Shown here: positions 41,787 through 50,911 of the stretch, piece after piece
Position numbering within the stretch: the first letter of the stretch is position 1
Layout of the letters: every line of letters starts with the position of its first letter
Origin: Diacronema lutheri
Taxonomy: Eukaryota; Haptophyta; Pavlovophyceae; Pavlovales; Pavlovaceae
Reading direction: 5' to 3'
NCBI GenBank assembly: GCA_019448385.1
Contig: JAGTXO010000039.1
Coordinates: 124,001 to 188,000, forward strand
Length of the DNA stretch: 64,000 bases
The notes under the pieces: model-generated
The model's input: the letters and a program-made list of their open reading frames with translations, nothing else
Told to the model about the DNA's origin: nothing
Databases searched by the model: none
Position numbers and translations under genes: made by a program

Positions 41787-42072
41787 GCCTTGTTGCTCAC
41801 GGGCGTCCACCGGAGAGGACGGACCTGGATTTCAAGGCACAATTTCGCGGGTAAAGTTTGGTGTGGGACGAAACGCGATTCCGTGGGGGGCGCGATTTCG
41901 CCGGTGCGAAAGTGATCACAGTGAGGCGCGGCCACGCGCGTCACGGGCGAGAGCAGATGACGGCCACGCTGCTCACTCGGCCTGCCGCGCCCAAAGGGCT
42001 CTGCTTAAGAACGGCAGCTGCCGTTCACCCATCCCAAAACCCTTCCCCCCGCGCCCGGGCGCCCCGCCTCGC

Positions 42073-42744
42073 TCAGTCGAAATCCATCTCGTCGTCCGAG
42101 TCGGAGGCAGGCGCGGCGCCCTCCGCATCGAGCTCGACGCTGTCGGGTAACTCGCCCGCAAGCAGCGCCGCTCCGCCCGCCGCCGCGTCAAGCGTGCACG
42201 TTGCGAGCGGCTCGAGGAGCGCCGGCCCGAGCTCAAACGGCTGCAGCTCGGAGTCGAGGAAGAGGCCGTCGAGCGCGTCGGCCACGTCGGCAGCCGTGGG
42301 TGGCGCCAGATCAATCGCGGACATGGCCGGTGCGGGTGGCGGCGCAAAGGCTGACGTCGCACGCTCGTATTTGAGGACGGAGTCGACGATCGCATCGAGG
42401 TCGATGCCCGAAGTGTCGATCGATATGTTGGGCGGCGGAGCCGGGAACATGCGCTCAATCTCGTCAAAGTCGGGCGGCGGGATGCGCTTGGGCTGCGGCT
42501 TGGACCCCGCCTCCTTGGGCGCAGCGCCCGCGCCCGCGCGCTCGGGCGCAGCCGCACTTAGCTTGCCATTCTTGTTGGTGATGTCGCCGAGGGCGCGGCG
42601 CGGCTGGGCGAGTGCGACATGCTTGCCGGCGGCGGGCGCGGTACCGGCGGAGGCGGATGCGCTCTTCGCCTTAAGTGGCGCGCGGCCGCTCGCGCCCGCG
42701 CGCCTCGCGAGCTGAGGGCCCGCGTCCTCGTGGATGTGCAGCAT
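42073..42744 (-). CDS. Candidate securin (separase inhibitor)
   Basis: Single exon, 223 aa, low complexity and apparently disordered. The order of short motifs follows securins: N-terminal MLHIHEDAGP (in the place of the KEN-type motif), a complete destruction box RRALGDITN (RxxLxxxxN) followed by KNGK, then DFDEIERMFPAPPP, resembling the separase-binding pseudosubstrate region around EIEKFFP of vertebrate securin. A later DGLFLDSELQPFELGP and an acidic end (SDSDDEMDFD) also fit in character. Securins share little sequence, so this is inference from motif order. Another APC/C substrate, such as a cyclin-like or shugoshin-like regulator, is possible. It is divergent from the next gene. Confidence 0.5.
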   Translation of the reverse strand: MLHIHEDAGPQLARRAGASGRAPLKAKSASASAGTAPAAGKHVALAQPRRALGDITNKNGKLSAAAPERAGAGAAPKEAGSKPQPKRIPPPDFDEIERMFPAPPPNISIDTSGIDLDAIVDSVLKYERATSAFAPPPAPAMSAIDLAPPTAADVADALDGLFLDSELQPFELGPALLEPLATCTLDAAAGGAALLAGELPDSVELDAEGAAPASDSDDEMDFD

Positions 42745-42815
42745 GCTCGCTGCGGGACGTTTGAGACCACCTCTCCCTCCCTTCTTGCTCGGGCCGTTTC
42801 ACAGATCCCCGCACG
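42745..42815. promoter_or_regulatory. 71-bp bidirectional promoter, securin candidate / Rossmann protein
   Basis: Only 71 bp separate two divergent ATGs. The sequence is less GC-rich, with GGGACGTTTGAGACCACC and a pyrimidine-rich CTCTCCCTCCCTTCTTG. The right-hand ATG is embedded in GCACGATGGCG. Confidence 0.4.
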
Positions 42816-43840
42816 ATGGCGCTGATCGCGATTGTCGTCGCCGCCATAGGCGCGACACAGCCGCTGGTCGCAGTGGTAGGCGCGGGCGGGAACGTGGGCA
42901 AGCTTGTGGCGCTGCGTCTCTCCGATTCGCACCGCGTCCGCGCCGTCGTGCGCGACGCCTCCAAGGTCGCGAGCTTCCTCAATAGGCCGAACATCGAGAT
43001 CGTCGAGGCCGAGGTGACCGGTGCGTCGGCCGAGCCGGGCGGCTCGCTCGAGCGCGCGCTGCGCGGCGCGGTAACGGTTGTCGCGTGCACGGGCACGACC
43101 GCGTTTCCCACTAAGGCGTGGTCAACCAGCGGCGACACCGACGTGACGCCCGCGTTCGTCTCGGCGCTGCTCGGCGAGCGGCTCGATGTGCGTGCAGCGC
43201 TCGCGCGCCTCGACGCGCAGGGGCTCAACACGCCGAACAATGTGGACGACGCGGGCGTGCGCGCCGTACTGCGCGCGTGGGCCGCCGCCGCCGACCGCGC
43301 CGCGCGCAGACGCTTTGTCCTCATGTCCTCCATCGGCGTGACGAAACGCGGCGCGTTCCCGTTCTCGGTGCTCAACGCATGCGGCGTGCTCGACGCAAAG
43401 GCCGCGGGCGAGGAGGCGGTTGCGCGCGAGGCCAAGGCGGACGGTTTTGCGTATACGATCGTGCGCCCGGGCCAGCTCTTTGGCGGGCCGGTGCGCGCGC
43501 GCGCGCCAGTGCGCGCGCCGCATCGGCGCGCGCGTCGCCATGACCGCCGAGTCCGCCGCCGCGCGCGCGCGCGCGCCCTTGATGGTGCGGTTCGCAGTAC
43601 GACAACAACTATTACCTTGGCACGCTCTTCCAGCTTGACAAGGACGCCGCCACGCAGGACGTCGAGCTCGCGATTGGCGACTCGCTGACGGGCGACACGC
43701 TCCGCTCGACGCTCGCCGAGGTCATCGCGCGCTCGGTCGAGGTCGGTGGGCCGAGCGGTACGGACTTCACGGTGGTCAACCGCAAGGGCACGCCACCGTC
43801 GGGCGAGCAAATTGAAGCGCGCCTCCGCGCGCTGTCGTGA
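42816..43840 (+). CDS. NAD(P)-binding Rossmann protein, atypical SDR (NmrA-like)
   Basis: Two exons, 42816..43490 and 43598..43840, 305 aa, phase 0 (donor GTGCGCGCGC, acceptor TTCGCAG). A hydrophobic N-terminus (MALIAIVVAAIGATQP) runs into the Rossmann start LVAVVGAGGNVGKLVALRLS, with the GxGGxxG dinucleotide motif and then VRAVVRD. RRFVLMSSIGVTK, and FAYTIVRPGQLFGG at the exon junction, match atypical SDRs that lack the YxxxK catalytic pair. The leader could be a signal peptide for plastid or secretory targeting, since plastid complex-assembly proteins of this fold exist. Exact substrate unknown. Confidence 0.82.
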
Positions 43841-43942
43841 GACGCTCACACGGAACTCGGAGCTCGGCCTCTCAAAAAGTCGAAAGACGCCATCTTTTAA
43901 GTAGTTTCACCATCGTGACCCGGGAGCGCGAAACGACCGACC

Positions 43943-46900
43943 ATGGCGCCCCGGCGTGTTGCGAGCGCCACGACGGAGATCTTTCGCGCTCCAGTCGGTC
44001 CGCGCTCCACAGCCGGAGGCGCCATGCCGGATTCGGACTTGGCCTTGAGCCCGTTCCGTCGCAACGTGCGCACGATCCGCGGGACGCTTGTTGCTCTCGG
44101 GCGCACGCACGACGACGAGCGCGACGACGACACGGACGCGGCAGCCGACGCGGCGCGCCTGATCCGTGCGACGCCATCGCTCGAAGAGCTCGTGCTCGCG
44201 TCGCGCAGCCATGCAGCGCACGGCGCAAGCGCGCACGCAGAGGGCGACGCGATCGCCGCGTACAACCCGCCGCCGATCCGGCGGCGGTACGGCGACGCCG
44301 AGCACGCGCTGCTGCTCCAGCGCGCGGATGGCGCGGTGGGCGATGTCGGGCAAGGCGAGGCTGAGGGCAAGCTCGGGCGGGCGAAGCACGCGTCGCGCGG
44401 CGCCTCGCGCCAACCAGATTCTGCAGCTACGCCGCCGGGGTCCCGTTTGCGCGCCAGCTGCGCGGGGCCAGGCGGCGCGCGCGTCGGCGCGCACGCGGGC
44501 GCTGTGCGTGGCGAACTTTCCCCCGAGGGCACCGCTTTCGCCAGCCCGAGCGCCCGAGCGCCTGAGCAGCCGCAGCGCATGCTGCCCTCGCTCGATGCGT
44601 ACTACAGCACGCTGCGCACGGTACAGCGGCCGCGATTGGGCCGCGCCGGCGGCGCCGCCGCAGAGCCAGGCGCACGCCGGGTCGACATGCACGACATGGA
44701 CGGCGCGCGCGCCGATCGCGAAGTGTTCCCGGTCGTCTTGAGCCGTTTCACCGAGGGGCTGCGAGGCTCGGAGCTCGACGAGGAGTACCGGTACGTCGCG
44801 CCGTCGCTTCAGCCGCACCGGCGCGTCGCCTCGTCCGTGCTCCGCGCCAAGATTGCCTCAAGCTCGTCGGACGCGAGTGACCTCCTCGCTCGCGCGCAGG
44901 CGCTCGCAAGCGCGGGCGACCACGCGACGGCCGCGGCGACATACCTGCGCGGCGTGCGCGATGGCGCGCAGGCGCTTCAGCAGCACGCGGCGCGCGGGTT
45001 CGAGCGCGAGCTGCAGCACCTTCGGTTCTACGCGCGCCCCGTTGCGGCCCTCGGCCGCGGCGCGCCACACGCGCGCGCCGCGGATGCGACGGGGGGTGAC
45101 GGCAGTGACAGCAGTGACAGCGTCACGCCCTCTGAGCGTGACGCATACGGGTCGGATGACGACGAGCGACGAGGCGCGACGCGGCGCGGGACGCGCGGCG
45201 CGGCGGCGGCGCGACGAGCTGCCCTGCCGCCTGCCGTCGCCGCCGCCACGGCCGCCGCGCGAGAGCTCGCCGCGTCGCGCAACGACCGCGCGGCGGCGGG
45301 TGGCGCGCGCGCGCGGCGCGCGAGCGTCCGCCATGCGCACGATTCGACCGAACAAGCCATCGCGCTCGCACGGTCGCCGCCGCCGCGCATCGGCAAGCCG
45401 CTCTTCGCGAACGACGCGGCGTCGGCGCGCGCGTTCGAAGATGCGCTCGCGCAGCTCGACATCGCCGACCTCCTGAGCGGCCAGCCCGCCGAGCGCGAGA
45501 TGCACCGACGCGCGGCGGCGAACGCGCTGCGCGGCTGGCGCCGAGAGCTCGCGCGGCTGATGCGCGAATTTGCAGTGGCGGACGCGCTGCGCGCCGCCCA
45601 TGGGTACAGGCACGAGATGCGCCAGCGGTCGGTTCGTGAGTGTCGCGACGCCGCCGCCGCCGCGCGGCGCGAGGAAGCGGCGCGCGTCACGGTCGAATAC
45701 GCGCTCCACGGAGACGATGGCAGCATGCTGCGCTGGCGCGAGCCTGAGCCACCAACAGCCGCGCGCGCGCCTCCGCTGAGCACTGGGCGACGCGCGTCGC
45801 TCGCAGCGCGGCGCGCGAGCACGATGACGTGGAGCAACGCCGCGCGCTCGCACGACCGATTGTACACGCTCGCGCTCGACGAGTTTGTCGCGCTCGTGCG
45901 CGCGATTGGCGTGCGCCGCGAGCATGCCGCCGACGAGATTCTGACCGTCACGTTCGTGCGCGCGCACTGGGCGCGCGGCGAGGCCGCGCTGCGCGCAGGC
46001 GACGCAACGGCCGGGCTGGTGCTCCACGAGCTGCTCGGCGCGCTCTGCCGCCTTGCCAACTTTCGGTATCGCTACCGGACGCACCTGTCGATCGGAAAGC
46101 GCGTCGGTCGATTCATGCGGCGATTCATCGGAACGTGCGCGCGCGCCGAATCGGACGAGCCGCACGATGGCGTCATCGCGGGGCTGCGCGACACGCTCGA
46201 CGGCGATGAGTGCGAGAACCTGTACTACGCGTACAAATCAGAGCTCGTGCCGCTTTTCGAGCTGTACGCGCACCGCGGCGCGCGGCTCGCGGCGCGCATG
46301 CCCCGTCAGGCGGGGCGCGCGCTCGGCGCGCGGCACAATAGCCCGCTCGCCGTCGCACCGTCGGCGACCAGCCAGCCGCTGGGCGCCGCCACGGCCGCCG
46401 CGGCGAGCGACGGCGAGCTCCGGCCCGACGAGCCGAGCGGAGACACGGCGCTCGACTGGGAGGACATTTCAAATTCGAGCGACGCGAGCTTCGCCGTCGG
46501 GCGCATCGCCGCCGACGCCACGCGCGCGCGCGCGCCGGCGCGCGGCGTGGGCGCTGCTGACGACTGCGAGGAGCTGCGGATGAGCGCGACGGACTGGCTC
46601 GAACTGTGGCGGTGTGCGGACCTCGTCATCGGCGCGCGCGAGCAGAAGGCGCTCGCGGAGACAAGCCTCAACCCGCGCGCGTGGGCCGCGCTGCGCGACG
46701 AGCACGCACGGCTGGGCACGCACGTGCGGGTCGGCTTGGTGCAGCTTGAGGTGCAGGCCGTGTTCGTGGAGGCGCAGTTGGTGGAGAGCGCGGTCGGCCA
46801 CGCGGAGGCGGCGGCGGCGGCGGCGGCGGTGTCCATGCTCTCCGACGCGGCGCTGAGCTACGACGAGTTCTGGGAGGGCATCGCGCGCTTCGCCGCCAGG

Positions 46901-47206
46901 CTGCCCGCGTACGCGTGGGAGCCGATCAGCGAGCGCGTCGTCAAGCTCGCGCGCGCGCCGCCCAGCGGCGCACTCGCCGGGCCGCTCGCCGCGCGGACGC
47001 ACATGCTCCTGCAGCTGCTCCTGCACACGTGGCGCAAGGAGGACCGGCGGCGCGCGCTCAATTCGTCGCTCGGCGCGCCCGCCGGCAGCGCGCGGCAGCA
47101 CGCGCGTTTCGTCCGCATCGCCAGGCACCTCGAGGGCGCGCCCGCGCGTGCCGTGCTGCTGCTCGCGCAGTACAGCGCGGCGAGCGGCGCACGTGTGGGC
47201 GGCTGA
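43943..47206 (+). CDS. Large unknown protein, 1087 aa
   Basis: Open without introns from CCATGG at 43943. The N-terminal 400 residues are low-complexity with acidic and Ser/Asp repeats (GDGSDSSDSVTPSE). There is a helical-repeat-like segment (LLARAQALASAGDHATAAATY) and an Arg-rich helix (ANALRGWRRELARLMREFAV). The C-terminal half is predicted helical and better ordered: LYTLALDEFVALVRAIGV, LGALCRLANFRYRYRTHLSIG, GLRDTLDGDECENLYYAYKS, LSYDEFWEGIARFAARLPAY. The DEF/YDEFWEGIARFA pattern recalls EF-hand-like or flagellar scaffold proteins of protists, but no canonical calcium loop is seen. I do not assign a function. Confidence 0.7.
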   Translation: MAPRRVASATTEIFRAPVGPRSTAGGAMPDSDLALSPFRRNVRTIRGTLVALGRTHDDERDDDTDAAADAARLIRATPSLEELVLASRSHAAHGASAHAEGDAIAAYNPPPIRRRYGDAEHALLLQRADGAVGDVGQGEAEGKLGRAKHASRGASRQPDSAATPPGSRLRASCAGPGGARVGAHAGAVRGELSPEGTAFASPSARAPEQPQRMLPSLDAYYSTLRTVQRPRLGRAGGAAAEPGARRVDMHDMDGARADREVFPVVLSRFTEGLRGSELDEEYRYVAPSLQPHRRVASSVLRAKIASSSSDASDLLARAQALASAGDHATAAATYLRGVRDGAQALQQHAARGFERELQHLRFYARPVAALGRGAPHARAADATGGDGSDSSDSVTPSERDAYGSDDDERRGATRRGTRGAAAARRAALPPAVAAATAAARELAASRNDRAAAGGARARRASVRHAHDSTEQAIALARSPPPRIGKPLFANDAASARAFEDALAQLDIADLLSGQPAEREMHRRAAANALRGWRRELARLMREFAVADALRAAHGYRHEMRQRSVRECRDAAAAARREEAARVTVEYALHGDDGSMLRWREPEPPTAARAPPLSTGRRASLAARRASTMTWSNAARSHDRLYTLALDEFVALVRAIGVRREHAADEILTVTFVRAHWARGEAALRAGDATAGLVLHELLGALCRLANFRYRYRTHLSIGKRVGRFMRRFIGTCARAESDEPHDGVIAGLRDTLDGDECENLYYAYKSELVPLFELYAHRGARLAARMPRQAGRALGARHNSPLAVAPSATSQPLGAATAAAASDGELRPDEPSGDTALDWEDISNSSDASFAVGRIAADATRARAPARGVGAADDCEELRMSATDWLELWRCADLVIGAREQKALAETSLNPRAWAALRDEHARLGTHVRVGLVQLEVQAVFVEAQLVESAVGHAEAAAAAAAVSMLSDAALSYDEFWEGIARFAARLPAYAWEPISERVVKLARAPPSGALAGPLAARTHMLLQLLLHTWRKEDRRRALNSSLGAPAGSARQHARFVRIARHLEGAPARAVLLLAQYSAASGARVGG

Positions 47207-47410
47207 GGCTGTCTGCAGTCCCTCGCCGCACACATGACTATTACACGAGAGACTGCTGTCGCCGGGTGGGCGTCGGCGCATGCGAGCGATGCCCATGCCG
47301 GTCCGCACGCGGCTAGCGCGCGCTTGGCGAGGGACGGCGAGCGCGAGCCACGCGCCGTCGCGACGAACCGCGCGCGACAAGGCTCGAGGCACACGCACGC
47401 GCGCCCGCGC
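47207..47410. other. Convergent intergenic spacer
   Basis: 204 bp between two convergent stops. Nothing was recognised apart from a short AT-richer patch (GACTATTACACGAGAG). Confidence 0.3.
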
Positions 47411-47752
47411 TCACGCGCCTGAGTCGGCCGTCAACGATTGCCTCTCCTCGTCGGCCGGGCCGGCTCGGCCGAATATGAGCGGTGCGGATTCGCCGCCGGA
47501 TCTGAGCTCGCGCTCGAGCGCGCACCACGGGCAGCAGCACCAGCCCAGCGTGAAGGCGATCGAGCACAGAGCGAGCGCCGCGCTGCGCCGGTGGAGGCCG
47601 GCGAACGTCCCGCTCAGCCCGCCGAGAAGGAGCAGTAGTAGGACGGCGTTCTTGACGCCTAGTTTGGGCACCGGTTTGACCCGGCGGTTCCACTCGATCA
47701 TGCGCGGGTTGGACCGACCCACATCGGGCTCGTCCACCTCGACCTCCTCCAT
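47411..47752 (-). CDS. Small two-span membrane protein, unknown
   Basis: Single exon, 113 aa, starting at ATG 47752. An acidic N-terminus (MEEVEVDEPDVGRSNP) is followed by two hydrophobic segments, VKNAVLLLLLLGGLSGTFAG and ALALCSIAFTLGWCC, joined by a short basic turn (LHRRS), then CCCPWCALERE and a polar tail. The Cys cluster CCCPWC sits just after the second span and could be palmitoylated or bind metal. I do not recognise the family. Its ATG is 58 bp from the stop of the transporter gene on the same strand. Confidence 0.65.
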   Translation of the reverse strand: MEEVEVDEPDVGRSNPRMIEWNRRVKPVPKLGVKNAVLLLLLLGGLSGTFAGLHRRSAALALCSIAFTLGWCCCPWCALERELRSGGESAPLIFGRAGPADEERQSLTADSGA

Positions 47753-47810
47753 TATTGTTGCTCCGTGTGTTGGCGCCAAGAAATGGCGGCGCCCTACGAT
47801 GCGCGGCGGT

Positions 47811-48713
47811 CTATGACGCGGACGCATCTCGCGGAGGCGCCGCGCTCGACGGCGCCGCTGCCGGCGCCGCGTCGCCCCGCGCCGCCTCGTCGCCCTGATC
47901 AGCACCGGCACGCGCCGCAGCCTCGGCGCGCTCCGACTCGGCGCGCGCGCCTGCGGCCTCGTCGGCGTGCGCGCGCGCCGGGAGCGCCCCGCTGCGCACC
48001 TCGCCGCCCGGGAGCAGCGTCACGCGCAGCGTCGAATTATCCACGATGGGCGCGTAGCTCGCGACGAACGCGCCAACAACGAGCACGGCGACGGCTGCGA
48101 TGCGCGCGCCCGCCTGCCATGGCAGGTTTGCGAGGAGCAGAAGTTGGCACGTGAGCGCGATGAGGGGTAGGAAGGGCACGAGCGGCATCGAAAAAACGCC
48201 GGCCGGCGCCGCCCCGTACTTTTGCAGCAGCGCGAACGGCACGGCGCTCAGCACGCTCGCGACGATCGACGCATACCACGAGAAGCTCCACGGCAGCGCC
48301 TCCGCCAGCCGCGACGCCACGGGCACGGCGACACAGAAGCATGCGAGCGCGCCGCGCGATCGGCGTGTCGTTCGCGGCAAGTCCGCGTCGACCGGTGCGG
48401 CATCCATTCTGAGCACGAGCACAGCGATGGCGGCCGCCGCGTATGACATGAGGACCCCCGCCGAGAGGAACGGCGCGAGCTCCTGCACGTCGAGCAGCGC
48501 GGCGAGCGTGGCGGCGACCAGGCCGCAGCACGCGTGCGCAGCCCACGGCGTGCGCGTGCCTACGCTCTCGCGCGCGAGCGGGCGGAGCGCGTGGATCGGC
48601 GCGTCGCGCGCGATGCCGAGGAGCACGCGCGCCTGCGCAAAGAGGCCTACGAGCAGGGTCGTAGCCACGCCGGCTGCCGACCCGATCGAGATGAGCGTCT
48701 GCAGCCACGCCAA

Positions 48714-48766
<53 letters not shown>

Positions 48767-49920
48767 TCGGTGCGAAGATTTGGGCAATCGGCGCCGCGAC
48801 GTCGATCTGCTCAAAAGGCACGCTCGCGACGAGCAGGAACGAAACGGCCGCGTACAGCGCGGCGCACGTGCAGATGCACAGGGCCGTCGCAGCGGGCACG
48901 ACGCGCGCGGGCCTCTCAACATCCTCAGCGGCGTTTGCGATCGCGTCGAAGCCCGTGTATCTGCGCGCACGCGTCGTCGCCGTGTGGCGCGAAAGGCGCG
49001 TGTGAGGGTAAGCCACAGGAGGCGTGGGCTCGGCGGCGACGAGCTGGCGGGTGCAGCGCGCGGCACGAGCGTGGGGCATCGCCGAGGCAGCGCCCTCGTC
49101 CGGGCGTGCGTGGGTGCGGTGCGCTGGCGGGTGCAGCGCGCGGCACGAGCGTGGGGCATCGCCGAGGCAGCGCCCTCGTCCGAAGGTGCGTGGGTGCGGT
49201 GCGCGCGGCGGCGCACGAGAACGCGAGCAGTGCCGTCGTGTCGATGATGGCCGCGGCGCCGGTGGGCGCGAGCGGCGTGAGGAGCTCGGGGTGCGCGCTC
49301 GGGAGCCCCGCGCCGAGCACGACAGCGATGACGGCGAGCTTGAGCGCTGTGAGCGCGTTGTTGGTGCGCGCCGAGTGCGCGGCGGAGCGGACGAGCAGCG
49401 CGCTCATGAGGAGGACGAGCAACGGCGCGTACGGGTTGGGCGAGAGGATGCCCGTACCGCGCGCGAGAGGCGCGAAGCTCGAAAGGGCGGGCACGCCACG
49501 CGCCACGTAGGCTGCGAAGGAGCGCGCGAGCACGGCCGCGCCGACGACGTAGTCGACGAGCAGATTGATCGAGACGACGAGCGCGACCAGTTCGCCGAGG
49601 CTGCAGCGCAGGTAGACGTAAATGCCGCCGGCGACGGGCAAGCGCGAGGCGAGCTCGCCGTAGCACGCGCCACTCAGCAGGGAGCTCATCCCGGCGAGCA
49701 GGAAGCAGAGCACGACCGCCGGACCGGCGGCGCGCGCGGCGACGCCTGTGATGACGAAGATGCCCGAGCCGATCGACGCGCCGATGCCAAGGAGCGTGAG
49801 CGTTGCGAGTCCAAAACCCTCGCCGGTGCGGCGGCGCCCATCCGCGCGCCGCGCGAGCACCTCTTCCGGCGGCACCACGTGGAAGGCTGACCTGAGCATC
49901 GAGGAAGCGGATGCGTCCAT
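47811..49920 (-). CDS. Cationic amino-acid transporter (CAT, APC superfamily)
   Basis: Two exons, 49920..49217 and 48960..47811, 617 aa, phase 2 (donor GTGCGC, acceptor GCGCGCAG). The protein begins DASASSMLRSAFHVVPPEEV and then shows the APC start TLLGIGASIGSGIFVITGVAA, GPAVVLCFLLAGMSSLLSG, CYGELASRLPVAGGIYVY, and, across the splice, AFSYTGFDAIANAAEDVERP. All are CAT-family signatures; CATs carry Arg/Lys/His or other amino acids across plasma or organelle membranes. About 14 spans are expected. An extracytosolic-type loop contains a run of 17 Gly from a CCG repeat at 48718-48768. The intron is a tandem duplication (see repeat). It is divergent from the lumen-protein gene, with only 39 bp between ATGs. 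Confidence 0.93.
48718..48768. repeat. (CCG)n coding microsatellite
   Basis: An uninterrupted CCG run on the plus strand, read as GGC on the minus strand, encodes a poly-Gly loop of the CAT transporter. It is likely polymorphic. Confidence 0.9.
49043..49202. repeat. 80-bp tandem duplication filling the CAT intron
   Basis: Two copies of an 80-bp unit (49043-49122 and 49123-49202) differ at only a few positions. Read on the transcript, each copy ends in CACCCGCCAGC, giving a potential extra 3' splice site per copy. Confidence 0.88.
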
Positions 49921-49959
49921 GGCCGGAGCACGCAGGCACCCCTTTTGAAAACGCACGTG
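49921..49959. promoter_or_regulatory. 39-bp spacer between divergent starts
   Basis: Only 39 bp separate the two ATGs. It includes CCCCTTTTGAAAACGCACGTG. Core promoter elements of at least one gene must lie inside the other's coding sequence, unless one true start is further away. Confidence 0.45.
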
Positions 49960-50610
49960 ATGGCGTGGCTCCTCGCGGCGTCCACGGTGTTCTGCGGCTT
50001 CAGCGCGGGACCGCGCGTGTCGGAGGCGCGCGGGTGGGCACCGCAGCCGGCGGTCAGCATGAGCGTGACGAGCCGACGATCCGCCGTGCAGACCGCCGCG
50101 TTCGCTTTCGCGGGCTCGACGCTGCTGCCCGCGCGCCGCGCGCGTGCGATCGGGCCGACGAGCGTCGAGCTGAGCGTCAAGGAGTACACCGAGGTGGCGT
50201 GCCCGCCGGAGCTGGCTGCGGGCCGGATCGGCGGCTCGCTCGGCGCCGCCGCCTCCAAGGGCGTCAAGCAGCGCTGCGTCCGCGTCACCGTGACGGGTGT
50301 GAACCCGAGCGGCAAGCAGCTTACTGACTCTGCCGTTTTTGGCCGCGTGTTCAACGAGGCGGGCAACTCGATCGTGGCGAACAATCAGGACGGACGGACG
50401 GACGCCGGCCAATTCGCCATGATCCCGAACATTGCGACCGGCGAGAGCACGTTCGATTTTGTCTTCGTCGCGACCGACAACCAGGCCGAGATGGGCAAGC
50501 TGCGCTTCGAGAGCCTCAAGGCAATCGCCTACCCGGGCGGCGACCGGTACAAGGTGTACGACCCATGCGAGCAGAACCCGGCGATGGAGGGGTGCGGGAT
50601 GGACGATTAG
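49960..50610 (+). CDS. Thylakoid-lumen protein with tripartite targeting sequence
   Basis: Single exon, 216 aa, first ATG 49960. Residues 1-20 (MAWLLAASTVFCGFSAG) form an ER-type signal peptide. A hydroxylated, acid-poor stretch follows, then TSRRSAVQTAAFAFAGSTLL with a twin Arg and a hydrophobic core ending ARRARA, a typical Tat lumen-signal cleavage. Three signals in this order are expected for lumen import in algae with secondary red plastids. The mature domain of about 150 residues (VELSVKEYTEVACPPELA, VRVTVTGVNPSGK, TDAGQFAMIPNI, FVFVATDNQAEMG) resembles small lumen proteins of unknown or photosystem-maintenance function. I do not name it. The mature part has three Cys near the C-terminus and N-terminus that might form a disulfide. 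Confidence 0.8.
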   Translation: MAWLLAASTVFCGFSAGPRVSEARGWAPQPAVSMSVTSRRSAVQTAAFAFAGSTLLPARRARAIGPTSVELSVKEYTEVACPPELAAGRIGGSLGAAASKGVKQRCVRVTVTGVNPSGKQLTDSAVFGRVFNEAGNSIVANNQDGRTDAGQFAMIPNIATGESTFDFVFVATDNQAEMGKLRFESLKAIAYPGGDRYKVYDPCEQNPAMEGCGMDD

Positions 50611-50911
50611 CGCGGCGCCCGCCGTTGGCGCGGCGCCTCGCGCGCCTCGCGCGCCGCGCGCTCCGGCGGCGCCGCCGTTGCCGGCTTGCCGCAGCGCCAC
50701 CACTTGCCTTGGCTCGGCATGGCCCCGGGCACGTGCGTCGGCGCGGGGGCTGCGGTGCGCTGGGACGCAGCGCGACTGTCGCGGCAAACCGACTCTCATC
50801 AGGGGCCGTCGGCCTCGGGGGCCCGCCTCGCGGCCTCCGGCCCTCGGCAGTTGGCAGTCGGCGCGACCATTTTTGGAAAAAGTCAAACGGGCAACGGCCC
50901 CTGACCGGACG
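50611..50911. other. Intergenic spacer with no recognised gene
   Basis: 301 bp between plus-strand genes. It is GC-rich except for ATTTTTGGAAAAAGTC near 50870, 40 bp before the next ATG, which may be part of the promoter. Confidence 0.3.
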
